Assembly (NCBI GenBank): GCA_030833265.1
Contig: JAURHO010000006.1
Location: 1 to 26,023, forward strand
Reading direction: 5' to 3'
Length of the DNA stretch: 26,023 nt
Source of the DNA: Crocinitomicaceae bacterium
GTDB taxonomy: Bacteria > Bacteroidota > Bacteroidia > Flavobacteriales_D > Crocinitomicaceae
Shown here: piece after piece, positions 8,560 through 15,343 of the stretch
How positions within the stretch are numbered: the first letter of the stretch is position 1
How the letters are laid out: each line of letters starts with the position of its first letter
Made by a program: the position numbers and the translations under genes
The notes under the pieces: generated by a model
What the model was told of the DNA's origin: nothing
The model's database searches: none
The model's input: only the letters and a program-made list of their open reading frames with translations

Positions 8560-8934
8560 TTATATTCTAAATACTTGATATACAATGAATAAATGCTCTT
8601 TTCGACAACCGCTTAAAAAGGGTTGCTTGTAATGAATAGCGCGACTAAACTGACTCCTGAATTGAGCAGGGCAAAATGAAAAAGTAGCCGGTGTAGCAAC
8701 AAATTTTAACCCAAAATGGAGCGGCGACTCACCTTCTTCCAGTTCTTCTGTTAAATCTTCTTCTAGGAAATAGAGTAAGTCAAAGGTTTGGGCTTTAAGG
8801 TGGAGATGATGCTCGGTAATTTTTTTGTTTACTGAGCTATAGAATGTGTTTGAGGCTATATTGAAACCAAGGGCCGTATTTGCAACAAAAGCAAACAGAA
8901 AACTAAAAACTACAAGCGGTTTTATAAATTTCAC
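8560..8934 (-). CDS. Small uncharacterised exported protein heading the DAB operon
   Basis: 124 residues, not recognised. The N-terminus MKFIKPLVVFSFLFAFVANTALGF is a clear signal peptide or single membrane anchor. It is followed by a His-containing patch (EHHLHLKAQ), an acidic patch (FLEEDLTEELEEGE) and a hydrophobic or aromatic C-terminus with two Cys (SFCPAQ and SGCRKE) ending in FRI. The start is GTG at 8932-8934, chosen because the signal peptide begins there and a perfect TAATTTTG -7 element lies 4 nt upstream. It precedes dabA by 46 bp on the same strand with no terminator between, so it is probably co-transcribed. It may be an accessory or regulator of the pump; no biochemical role can be read from the sequence. 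Confidence 0.65.
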   Translation of the reverse strand: MKFIKPLVVFSFLFAFVANTALGFNIASNTFYSSVNKKITEHHLHLKAQTFDLLYFLEEDLTEELEEGESPLHFGLKFVATPATFSFCPAQFRSQFSRAIHYKQPFLSGCRKEHLFIVYQVFRI

Positions 8935-8938
8935 ATCT

Positions 8939-8946
8939 CAAAATTA
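8939..8946 (-). promoter_or_regulatory. -7 promoter element of the DAB operon
   Basis: The minus strand reads TAATTTTG, a perfect TAnnTTTG, 4 nt before the GTG start of the small exported gene. Transcription would begin at or next to the start codon. A good -33 TTTG is not obvious. Confidence 0.55.
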
Positions 8947-9003
8947 AAAAACAATCTTGAGTTTAATTGTTAATTATTTCCTAAATGAAAAAGGAGATTC
9001 ACT

Positions 9004-9011
9004 TATCTTTG
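9004..9011 (+). promoter_or_regulatory. -7 promoter element of rocD
   Basis: TATCTTTG is a perfect TAnnTTTG with only TCGC before the ATG at 9016, implying a leaderless or nearly leaderless mRNA. It is back to back with the DAB operon promoter, about 58 bp away. Confidence 0.6.
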
Positions 9012-9015
9012 TCGC

Positions 9016-10302
9016 ATGCAATCAACAAATTCACTGACCAATAGCTCGCAAGCTTTTATCGAACTTGAAGATAAATACGGCGCGCACAATTACCATCCGC
9101 TTCCAGTCGTCCTTGAAAAAGGAGATGGTGTCTATGTTTGGGACGTAGACGGCAAACGATATTTTGACTTTTTATCAGCCTATTCAGCTGTGAATCAAGG
9201 TCACGCCCATCCTAAAATCACAGATGCCCTGATCAAGCAAGCCCAAACTTTGGCCTTGACTTCACGTGCATTCTACAACAATTGCCTCGGAGAGTACGAA
9301 AAATTTGTCACTGAATATTTCGGTTTTGACAAAGTGCTCCCAATGAACACTGGTGCTGAAGCTGTTGAAACAGCGATTAAATTATGTAGAAAATGGGCCT
9401 ACGAAAAGAAAGGCGTTGCTGAAAATCAAGCGCAAATCATTGTGTGCGAAGGGAACTTTCATGGCCGCACCACCACCATTGTCTCCTTTTCTTCTGACCC
9501 TGACTCCAATCATAACTTTGGCCCCTACCCTGCTGGCTTCATCTCGATACCATACAATGACACCGCAGCACTTGAAACTGCATTGCAACAACCGAACGTG
9601 GCTGGCTTCTTAGTCGAGCCTATTCAAGGAGAAGCCGGAGTGTATACACCCGATGACCATTTCATGCGCGAGGCTCGTGCGCTTTGTTCTCAATACAACG
9701 CACTTTTCATTGCCGACGAAGTACAAACTGGCATTGCCAGAACCGGAAGCTTACTAGCTGTTTGCGGCAACTGTACCTGTGAAAACAAATGCGAGCAACA
9801 AGCTAATACTTATGCCAGACCAGACATCCTCATTTTAGGAAAAGCCCTTTCAGGTGGTGTTTATCCGGTTTCAGCTGTTTTGGCCAATGACGATATCATG
9901 ATGGTGATCAAACCTGGTCAACACGGTTCTACCTTCGGTGGTAACCCAATTGCGGCCAAGGTTGCTATTGCTGCTTTGGAAGTCATCTCCGACGAAAAAT
10001 TAATTCAAAATGCACGCCTTCTTGGTGACTTATTTAGGCAAGAAATGCAAAAAATCATTGCTGAAAATGACCTCATCGTCAAGGTGCGCGGTAAAGGCCT
10101 ACTCAACGCAATCGTCGTCAATGACAGCCCCGATTCAGACACAGCCTGGAGACTCTGCTTGGCCCTCAAAGAAAATGGCCTATTGGCAAAGCCAACCCAC
10201 GGCAACATCATTCGTTTTGCACCACCATTGGTCATCACCGAAGCGCAATTACTCGAGTGCGTAAGCATCATTAAACATACCATTCAATCCTTTAAAAAAT
10301 AA
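9016..10302 (+). CDS. rocD: Ornithine aminotransferase
   Basis: 428-residue class III PLP aminotransferase. It converts ornithine and 2-oxoglutarate to glutamate-5-semialdehyde and glutamate, linking arginine and proline metabolism in the cytosol. EDKYGAHNYHPLPVVLEKGDG is the typical ornithine aminotransferase N-terminus. Other motifs are MNTGAEAVETAIK (110-122), NFHGRT (147-152), EPIQGEAGV (201-209), ADEVQTG (233-239) with the PLP-nitrogen Asp234, and the Schiff-base Lys276 in LGKALSGG. Between the Asp and Lys motifs lies a Cys-rich insert, CGNCTCENKC (250-259), which I recall from other Bacteroidota versions and which could bind a metal. The next gene starts 5 bp downstream, so the two probably share an mRNA. 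Confidence 0.93.
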   Translation: MQSTNSLTNSSQAFIELEDKYGAHNYHPLPVVLEKGDGVYVWDVDGKRYFDFLSAYSAVNQGHAHPKITDALIKQAQTLALTSRAFYNNCLGEYEKFVTEYFGFDKVLPMNTGAEAVETAIKLCRKWAYEKKGVAENQAQIIVCEGNFHGRTTTIVSFSSDPDSNHNFGPYPAGFISIPYNDTAALETALQQPNVAGFLVEPIQGEAGVYTPDDHFMREARALCSQYNALFIADEVQTGIARTGSLLAVCGNCTCENKCEQQANTYARPDILILGKALSGGVYPVSAVLANDDIMMVIKPGQHGSTFGGNPIAAKVAIAALEVISDEKLIQNARLLGDLFRQEMQKIIAENDLIVKVRGKGLLNAIVVNDSPDSDTAWRLCLALKENGLLAKPTHGNIIRFAPPLVITEAQLLECVSIIKHTIQSFKK

Positions 10303-10307
10303 GCAAC

Positions 10308-11717
10308 TTGGCAACACCAATTAAATTCGGAACCGATGGCTGGAGAGCTATTATCGCCGCAGAATTCACTGTAGAAAATGTAGCAAGAGTCACAGAAGCA
10401 ACAGGCCTTTGGCTCAAAGCGCGTTTTGAGCACCCAAGTGTGGTACTTGGCCACGACTGCCGCTTTGCCGGTGAACTTTTTATGGAAACAGCTGCTAAAG
10501 TACTTTTGGCACAAGGTATTCATGTTAAACTTTCTCGTGGTTTTGTTTCTACACCCATGATTTCTTTGGCAGCCAATCAGTTAGGCTGTGAAGTTGGGAT
10601 CATTTTAACAGCAAGCCATAATCCACCAAGCTACAACGGTTTTAAGCTCAAAGCTAAGTTTGGCGGGCCGCTCGAGCCAGAAAAAATCAACGAAGTCGAG
10701 GCTTTAATTCCAGATACGTGCTCAATCGATTTTAATAGCATTGACTTGCAAGCAGCTCAAAAATCTGGGCAACTTGAAGAAATCGATATTGAAACGCGCT
10801 ACATCAATCATGTAAAAGCCAACTTTGACCTTGCAGCCATTGATCAGTCAGGGCTTCACCTCATGTACGATGCCATGTACGGCGCAGGGCAGCGTGTGAT
10901 GCCACTCATTTTGCCAAAAGTTTCTTTGTTACACTGCGAGCACAACCCTTCATTTATGGGTACTGCTCCTGAACCTATTGCCAAAAACCTACAAGAATTA
11001 GCGCAAAACATTAAAAAACAAGGAGACATCGCTTGTGCATTAGCCACCGATGGCGATGCCGACCGCATTGGCCTATACAACAGCCACGGTGAATTTGTTG
11101 ACTCTCACCATATCATTTTGCTTTTGATTCATTACTTGGTCAAATACAAGCAAATGAGCGGCAAAGTGGTGATCGCTTTCTCTGTCACGCCAAGAGTCGA
11201 GAAATTGTGTAAGCACTACGGTCTTGAACTCGAGGTTACCAAAATTGGCTTTAAAGAGATTGCTGCTATCATGATCAAGGAAGACGTCTTGTTGGGTGGC
11301 GAAGAATCGGGCGGAATTGCAGTTAAAGGACACATTCCAGAACGCGATGGCATCTGGATGGGGCTCATCATTTGGGAATTCATGGCTAAATCTGGCAAAA
11401 CTCTCGATCAACTCATTGACGAAGTATATGCTATTGTTGGGCCGTTCCAGTTTGAACGCAATGACCTACACATTACTGAAGAACTCAAGCAAAAAATCAT
11501 CGTCAATTGTAAAGCCAACAACTACAAAACATTTGGCAAATACCAAGTGCAAGAAGTCCAAACCATTGACGGCTTCAAGTACTTCTTTGATGACCAACGT
11601 TGGGTCATGATCAGACCTTCTGGCACCGAGCCTGTATTACGCACCTACGCCGAAGCACCAACCCTTGAAGAAGTAAGAGAGATCCTAAAAGCTTGTGAAC
11701 AAACCATTTGTTCTTAA
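10308..11717 (+). CDS. Phosphoglucomutase/phosphomannomutase family protein
   Basis: 469-residue alpha-D-phosphohexomutase with four recognisable active-site loops. These are the phosphoserine loop TASHNPP (Ser103), the Mg-binding loop DGDADR (248-253), the sugar-binding loop GEESGG (331-336) and the phosphate-binding loop RPSGTEP (436-442). It interconverts hexose 1- and 6-phosphates, feeding glycogen, cell-wall or sugar-nucleotide synthesis. Whether glucose, mannose or glucosamine is the preferred substrate cannot be decided; the EESGG loop favours gluco/manno enzymes over GlmM. The start is TTG, 5 bp after the rocD stop, chosen because ATPIKFGTDGWR is the expected N-terminus. A terminator follows directly. 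Confidence 0.9.
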   Translation: MATPIKFGTDGWRAIIAAEFTVENVARVTEATGLWLKARFEHPSVVLGHDCRFAGELFMETAAKVLLAQGIHVKLSRGFVSTPMISLAANQLGCEVGIILTASHNPPSYNGFKLKAKFGGPLEPEKINEVEALIPDTCSIDFNSIDLQAAQKSGQLEEIDIETRYINHVKANFDLAAIDQSGLHLMYDAMYGAGQRVMPLILPKVSLLHCEHNPSFMGTAPEPIAKNLQELAQNIKKQGDIACALATDGDADRIGLYNSHGEFVDSHHIILLLIHYLVKYKQMSGKVVIAFSVTPRVEKLCKHYGLELEVTKIGFKEIAAIMIKEDVLLGGEESGGIAVKGHIPERDGIWMGLIIWEFMAKSGKTLDQLIDEVYAIVGPFQFERNDLHITEELKQKIIVNCKANNYKTFGKYQVQEVQTIDGFKYFFDDQRWVMIRPSGTEPVLRTYAEAPTLEEVREILKACEQTICS

Positions 11718-11742
11718 GCATTTAATACTTCCTGAATTACTG

Positions 11743-11772
11743 AAAAGCCTCCAAAATTGGGGGCTTTTTTTT
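11743..11772 (+). terminator. Terminator of the rocD-phosphohexomutase unit
   Basis: AAAAGCCTCC (11743-11752), a 6-nt loop, then GGGGGCTTTT (11759-11768) and a T-run. The stem has a single G-T pair. Confidence 0.85.
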
Positions 11773-11793
11773 GTTCAGTTCATTAAAACTGCC

Positions 11794-11801
11794 TAATTTT
11801 A
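11794..11801 (+). promoter_or_regulatory. Probable -7 element of the PemK-type toxin-antitoxin operon
   Basis: TAATTTTA matches TAnnTTTG at 7 of 8 positions. A TTTG at 11770-11773, inside the preceding terminator T-run, lies 20 nt upstream at normal -33 spacing. The ATG is 18 nt downstream. Confidence 0.45.
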
Positions 11802-11819
11802 TATTTATATTTCATAAAT

Positions 11820-12074
11820 ATGCAAGTCTTCACTAGTTCACTTCCAGATACTTTATTCGAGGCCCTATCAAATAAGGCTTCCGAACTCAAGGTGCCTAAA
11901 AACAAACTCATTGAGAAAGCACTAATGCTTTATTTAGAGCAACTCAATAAGGCGGCTTATATCAAATCCTATCGGCAAATGTCCGAAGACACCGATGTCT
12001 TGCAATTAGCCGAAGAAGGTATGCATGCCTATTATGCACAACTTAATGGCCTTGACCAAAATGAAACAAGGTGA
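11820..12074 (+). CDS. Ribbon-helix-helix antitoxin of a PemK/MazF-type pair
   Basis: 84 residues. The N-terminal MQVFTSSLPDTLFEALSNKA, followed by PKNKLIEKALMLYLEQL, has the short strand plus two helices of a MetJ/Arc/CopG DNA-binding fold (about residues 2-42). The acidic C-terminal half, with SEDTDVLQLAEEG, is the likely toxin-wrapping tail. Its stop overlaps the start of the toxin gene by 14 bp, the usual arrangement for balanced synthesis. It would neutralise the downstream endoribonuclease and repress its own promoter. The assignment rests on fold pattern and pairing rather than on a strong family motif. Confidence 0.8.
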   Translation: MQVFTSSLPDTLFEALSNKASELKVPKNKLIEKALMLYLEQLNKAAYIKSYRQMSEDTDVLQLAEEGMHAYYAQLNGLDQNETR

Positions 12075-12393
12075 AATCTGGATGGCCAACCTAGACCCAA
12101 CCCGTGGCAGCGAACAAGCTGGTTTTCGGCCCATTCTGATTTTTAGCGGGGATCTCTTCAATACGCATACCCCACTCATCATCGGCTTGCCGCTCTCTAC
12201 AAAAATCAAAAACTATAAAGGAAATCTAGTTCTTGAACCGAGTCCTGAAAATGGGCTCAAAGAAAGATCAGAAGTTTTTACTTTTCACATCCGCTCCATC
12301 TCTAAAGAAAGGTGCGTACAAAAAATTGGACACATCCCTAGCAAAGATTTAAAAGAAATTAGAAAAGCGCTTGAAGAAATTTTAACGTACTAA
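12061..12393 (+). CDS. PemK/MazF-family endoribonuclease toxin
   Basis: 110 residues. MKQGEIWMANLDPTRGSEQAG is the classic MazF/PemK opening, with the conserved GEIWxxxLDPxxGSE and the basic Arg before the catalytic loop. RPILIFSGD and the strand VFTFHIRSISKERC (the usual 'D.ir.id..R' region) complete the SH3-like barrel. Such toxins cleave mRNA at short sequence motifs. The ATG at 12061 is preferred over in-frame upstream Met codons from 12025, because upstream residues are not family-like and the start overlaps the antitoxin gene as expected. Its stop overlaps the convergent ZIP transporter stop by 4 bp. Confidence 0.88.
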   Translation: MKQGEIWMANLDPTRGSEQAGFRPILIFSGDLFNTHTPLIIGLPLSTKIKNYKGNLVLEPSPENGLKERSEVFTFHIRSISKERCVQKIGHIPSKDLKEIRKALEEILTY

Positions 12394-13214
12394 CCCAAGG
12401 CGACATCCAAGATCATCATGACCAAGAAGCCACCTATAAAGCCTAAAACGGCGATGTCGGTATATTTATCGCGCTGGGTTTCCGGGATCACCTCTTCCAC
12501 CACCACAAAGATCATCGCCCCTGCGGCAAAGGAGAGTGCAAATGGCAAAATGGGTTCCATGTAAATCACAGCCACGGCTCCGATCACGCCCGCTATTGGC
12601 TCTACAATTGCTGAAAGCTGCCCGTACATAAAGCTTTTCATTCTGCTGGCTCCGGCGCGTCTGAGTGGCATAGCTACAGCAAAACCCTCCGGGAAATTCT
12701 GAATGCCAATTCCAATCGCGAGCGCGACTGCCCCAGCAATGGTAGCGCCTTCCATACCATTGGCGGCTGCACCAAACAAGACACCAACTGCCAAACCTTC
12801 TGGAATGTTGTGTAAGGTAATGGCAAGAACTAATAAGGTTGTTTTGTGTAATTGCGTTTTAACCCCTTCCGTTTCATTTTCGTTGAAATTGATGTGTAAG
12901 TGTGGTAATTTTTTATCGAGGAAAAACAAAAAGAGTGCGCCTGTCAAGAATCCAATTGCTGCTGGCATCCAGGGTGCACTCGGGTACAAGCGTTCTGACA
13001 ATTCTATAGACGGCATCAACAAAGACCAAAAACTTGCTGCCACCATGACGCCACCAGTAAAACCAAGCATGCCATCGAGCAAACCGCGGTGCATGTTTTT
13101 AAAGAAGAATACCAAACTGGCTCCAGCCGCCGTAACCAACCATGTAAATGTGGTCGCTAAGAAAGCAGCAAAAACAGGATCAATGTGTGTAAAGAAGTGT
13201 TCGATTTGTTGCAT
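12390..13214 (-). CDS. ZIP-family divalent metal transporter
   Basis: 274 residues with about eight hydrophobic segments. The two ZIP metal-binding helices are explicit: HNIPEGLAVG (135-144, His135, Asn136, Glu139) and QNFPEGFAVA (172-181, Asn173, Glu176). VVVEEVIPETQ (237-247) is the conserved segment after them. It resembles the GufA/ZupT branch, which moves Zn2+ and other divalent ions across the inner membrane. The loop between helices three and four holds only a modest His/acidic patch (HLHINFNENETE). It lies 27 bp downstream of aroQ but has its own TAACTTTG promoter element. Confidence 0.9.
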   Translation of the reverse strand: MQQIEHFFTHIDPVFAAFLATTFTWLVTAAGASLVFFFKNMHRGLLDGMLGFTGGVMVAASFWSLLMPSIELSERLYPSAPWMPAAIGFLTGALFLFFLDKKLPHLHINFNENETEGVKTQLHKTTLLVLAITLHNIPEGLAVGVLFGAAANGMEGATIAGAVALAIGIGIQNFPEGFAVAMPLRRAGASRMKSFMYGQLSAIVEPIAGVIGAVAVIYMEPILPFALSFAAGAMIFVVVEEVIPETQRDKYTDIAVLGFIGGFLVMMILDVALG

Positions 13215-13222
13215 AACTCATG

Positions 13223-13230
13223 CAAAGTTA
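13223..13230 (-). promoter_or_regulatory. -7 promoter element of the ZIP transporter
   Basis: The minus strand reads TAACTTTG, a perfect TAnnTTTG, 8 nt before the ATG. A TTTCG lies about 19 nt upstream, inside the 3' end of aroQ, as a weak -33. The leader would be only a few nt. Confidence 0.5.
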
Positions 13231-13241
13231 ATCGAATATGC

Positions 13242-13649
13242 CTATAATTCGAAAGCGCGAATGGCAAGCTTATAAGCATCCAAACCAAAGCCAAAAATAC
13301 AGCCCTTGCAAACTGGGCTCAGCAATGATTCATGGCGAAAAGATTCGCGCGCGGCGATGTTTGAAATATGAACTTCAATCACTGGAATTTGAATGGCGGC
13401 AATGCAATCGCGCAGCGCAACGCTTGTGTGCGTGTAGCCGCCGGCATTTAAGATGATGCCGTCTACCTGGGCAGCCTGCAAACAATTAATAAGCTCTCCT
13501 TCAACATTGGACTGGAAATAAGTCAGCTGATGCGCAGTATTAGCTTTCAAATCAGCAAAAAATGCATCGAACGTGACATTCCCATATATTTGTGTTTCTC
13601 GGGTACCGAGTAAGTTTAAATTTGGGCCGTTGACAACGAGTAAGTTCAT
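13242..13649 (-). CDS. aroQ: Type II 3-dehydroquinate dehydratase
   Basis: 135 residues, close to the usual 140-150. It catalyses 3-dehydroquinate to 3-dehydroshikimate, step three of the shikimate pathway, as a dodecamer. Visible are NGPNLNLLGTRETQIYG (7-23, catalytic Tyr near 22), FQSNVEGELIN (45-55), LNAGGYTHTSVALRD (71-85) and EVHISNIAARESFRHES (the catalytic His, then substrate-binding Ser, Ile and Arg). The NAGG in place of the common NPGA is, from memory, usual in Bacteroidota. Its start codon is 2 bp from that of xerD on the other strand. Confidence 0.95.
   Translation of the reverse strand: MNLLVVNGPNLNLLGTRETQIYGNVTFDAFFADLKANTAHQLTYFQSNVEGELINCLQAAQVDGIILNAGGYTHTSVALRDCIAAIQIPVIEVHISNIAARESFRHESLLSPVCKGCIFGFGLDAYKLAIRAFEL
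13617..13624 (+). promoter_or_regulatory. Probable xerD -7 element inside aroQ
   Basis: TAAATTTG is a perfect TAnnTTTG, 27 nt before the xerD ATG and within the first codons of aroQ. A TTTG at 13589-13592 lies 24 nt upstream, slightly wide spacing. Another perfect match, TATATTTG, is at 13585-13592. Confidence 0.45.
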
Positions 13650-13651
13650 AA

Positions 13652-14557
13652 ATGATACATTGGGAGCGCTATATTAAGGATTTTGTTTCATACCTTAAAA
13701 TTGAAAAGGGTTTGGCTGAAAATTCTATTTTAGCTTACCAACGCGATGTCAGTCTGCTAGCAACCTTTGCCGAAGAAACAAAGCAAAAACCGGAGCAGCT
13801 CACCTACGATCAACTCAAAACTTTTGTCGCCCATTTATATGACCTCGGGCTTAGCGCCAGAAGTCAGGCACGCATCATTTCTGGCATCAAGCAATTTTAT
13901 CGCTTCCTTTTACTAGAGCAATATTTATCCACCGACCCTTCAGAACTACTCGAACAACCCAGACTAGGCAAGAAACTTCCCGAAGTATTAGAGATCGATG
14001 AAATTGACAAAATGCTAGCTGCTATTGATCTTTCCAAACCAGAAGGATCAAGAAACCACGCCATGGTTGAAACCTTATATAGCTGCGGGCTACGGGTTTC
14101 AGAACTGATACATTTGCGTTTTGCCGACCTCTATTTCGATGAAGGTTTTATTAGAGTTATCGGAAAAGGGAACAAAGAAAGACTGGTTCCGGTTTCGGAA
14201 GGTGTCGAAAAAGAAATCAAAGCCTATCAATTGTCAATTCGGGCACAGTTACCTATTCAGCCCGGTCACGAACAGTTTGTATTTTTGAACCGACGCGGTG
14301 CGCAACTCACAAGAGTGATGGTTTTTACCATCATCAAGCAATTAGCCGCTCAAATTGGCCTGAAAAAAAATATTTCGCCACATACTTTTAGACACAGTTT
14401 TGCAACACACCTCATCGAAGGCGGCGCCAATTTAAGAGCTGTTCAAGAAATGCTCGGACATGAATCTATCACAACCACAGAGATTTACACCCATTTGGAT
14501 CAGCGTTTTTTACGCAAAGCCATTTTGAATTATCACCCCCGGAATCAAGAGAAATAA
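13652..14557 (+). CDS. xerD: Site-specific tyrosine recombinase XerD/XerC
   Basis: 301 residues, normal length. An N-terminal SAM-like core-binding domain (about 3-90) is followed by a catalytic domain. The full active site is visible: Arg148 in SCGLRVSEL, Lys172 in GKGNKERLVP, His244 and Arg247 in HTFRHSFATHL, His270 in LGHESI and the nucleophile Tyr279 in TEIYTHLD. It resolves chromosome dimers at dif by strand exchange, with an FtsK partner. No integrase-type partners or attachment sites are nearby, so this is the housekeeping enzyme. XerD rather than XerC is favoured by the single-copy genomic setting beside aroQ, not proven. Confidence 0.9.
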   Translation: MIHWERYIKDFVSYLKIEKGLAENSILAYQRDVSLLATFAEETKQKPEQLTYDQLKTFVAHLYDLGLSARSQARIISGIKQFYRFLLLEQYLSTDPSELLEQPRLGKKLPEVLEIDEIDKMLAAIDLSKPEGSRNHAMVETLYSCGLRVSELIHLRFADLYFDEGFIRVIGKGNKERLVPVSEGVEKEIKAYQLSIRAQLPIQPGHEQFVFLNRRGAQLTRVMVFTIIKQLAAQIGLKKNISPHTFRHSFATHLIEGGANLRAVQEMLGHESITTTEIYTHLDQRFLRKAILNYHPRNQEK

Positions 14558-14596
14558 AAGATTTGTTGAAAAAGGGTGCTAAATTGTGGATAAGGG

Positions 14597-14628
14597 TTTT
14601 GTGGAATTGTAAAAAGTTGTTATCTTTG
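14597..14628 (+). promoter_or_regulatory. Strong promoter of the rpmB operon
   Basis: -33 TTTTG (14597-14601), 19-nt spacer, -7 TATCTTTG (14621-14628) followed by CATCC. This is a near-consensus Bacteroidota housekeeping promoter. The leader to the rpmB ATG is about 30 nt. Confidence 0.8.
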
Positions 14629-14663
14629 CATCCGCTTTTGTAATTACACGTAATAATTTAGAC

Positions 14664-14900
14664 ATGTCACGAGTTTGTCAGTTAACAGGAAAGTCAGTGA
14701 TGGTTGGAAACAACGTATCTCACTCTAATCGCAAGACCAAGCGTCGTTTTTATCCGAACTTGATCACGAAGAAGTTTTTCGTTCCTGAAGAAGATAATTA
14801 TATCACTTTAAAGATTTCTGCTGCTGCATTGCGCACCATCAATAAAAAAGGAATCTCAGCTTGCTTGAAAGAAGCACGCCAAAAAGGGTTTTTGAAATAA
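14664..14900 (+). CDS. rpmB: Large-subunit ribosomal protein bL28
   Basis: 78 residues beginning MSRVCQLTGKSVMVGNNVSHS, the hallmark L28 start, followed by NRKTKRRFYPNL and a basic C-terminus with KGISACLKEARQKG. It belongs to the 50S subunit near the E site. A single Cys at position 5 is left of the zinc site found in some L28 proteins, so this is the zinc-free type. It opens the rpmB-rpmG-DUF4295 cluster with 31 bp to rpmG. Confidence 0.97.
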   Translation: MSRVCQLTGKSVMVGNNVSHSNRKTKRRFYPNLITKKFFVPEEDNYITLKISAAALRTINKKGISACLKEARQKGFLK

Positions 14901-14931
14901 CCTGTTGCGAAACAGAATAAAAAGTTAGAAA

Positions 14932-15120
14932 ATGGCTAAGAAGAGTAAAGGTAACCGCATCCAAGTAATTCTCGAGTGCACTGAGCACAAAGAGTCAGGT
15001 ATGCCAGGTACATCACGTTACATTACTACCAAGAATCGTAAGAACACGCCGGATCGTATGGAAATTAAAAAGTACAACCCGATCCTTAAGCGCATGACTG
15101 TCCATAAAGAAATTAAATAA
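14932..15120 (+). CDS. rpmG: Large-subunit ribosomal protein bL33
   Basis: 62 residues starting MAKKSKGNRIQVILECTEH and continuing with SRYITTKNRKNTPDRMEIKKY, the standard L33 signature. Only one Cys is present (ECTEH), so it is the zinc-independent form. It lies between rpmB and the DUF4295 gene, 6 bp before the latter, in one operon. Confidence 0.97.
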   Translation: MAKKSKGNRIQVILECTEHKESGMPGTSRYITTKNRKNTPDRMEIKKYNPILKRMTVHKEIK

Positions 15121-15126
15121 TAAGAC

Positions 15127-15282
15127 ATGGCAAAGAAAGTAGTCGCATCGCTCCAAAAAGGTGGAGGTAAAGAACATACAAAGGTGATCAAAATGGTCAA
15201 GTCAGAAAAGTCTGGATCATATACCTTTAAAGAAGAAATCGTACACAATGACAAAGTAAAAGAGTGGTTTACTAAAAACTAA
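15127..15282 (+). CDS. DUF4295 protein, a Bacteroidota ribosome-associated small protein
   Basis: 51 residues starting MAKKVVASLQKGGGKEHTKV, rich in Lys, with SGSYTFKEEIVHNDKVKEWF at the C-terminal side. The family is found in Bacteroidota directly after rpmG. I recall that the Flavobacterium johnsoniae ribosome structure assigned such a protein to the large subunit as bL38; this attribution is from memory. Position, size, charge and tight spacing to rpmG fit a ribosomal protein. The stop is TAA at 15280-15282, just before a terminator hairpin. Confidence 0.9.
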   Translation: MAKKVVASLQKGGGKEHTKVIKMVKSEKSGSYTFKEEIVHNDKVKEWFTKN

Positions 15283-15301
15283 TCTGTTGTGCAATCCCTT
15301 T

Positions 15302-15331
15302 AAAAGCTTCCATGTTGGGAGCTTTTTTTTT
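15302..15331 (+). terminator. Terminator or attenuator between DUF4295 and ftsY
   Basis: AAAAGCTTCC, a 5-nt loop, GGGAGCTTTT and a T-run. It ends 12 nt before the ftsY ATG. It separates abundant ribosomal-protein messages from ftsY while perhaps allowing read-through. Confidence 0.8.
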
Positions 15332-15343
15332 ATACCTTAGATC

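Noticed and set aside
8991..8996. AAGGAG as a Shine-Dalgarno site for rocD
   Set aside because: It is 19 nt from the ATG and upstream of the -7 promoter element, so it would not be in the mRNA; Bacteroidota rarely use such sites.
12025..12060. Earlier in-frame start of the PemK/MazF toxin
   Set aside because: The added residues lie in antitoxin coding sequence and are unlike the family, whose proteins start at the xxGEIW motif.
12703..13275. 190-residue open frame on the plus strand antisense to the ZIP transporter
   Set aside because: The opposite strand has clear ZIP metal motifs and a promoter; the antisense product has low-complexity Lys/Pro/Ala composition and no recognisable domain.
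13652..14557. xerD as an integrase of a mobile element
   Set aside because: No attachment repeats, tRNA, or phage or plasmid genes are nearby, and the context (aroQ, ribosomal genes) is housekeeping.
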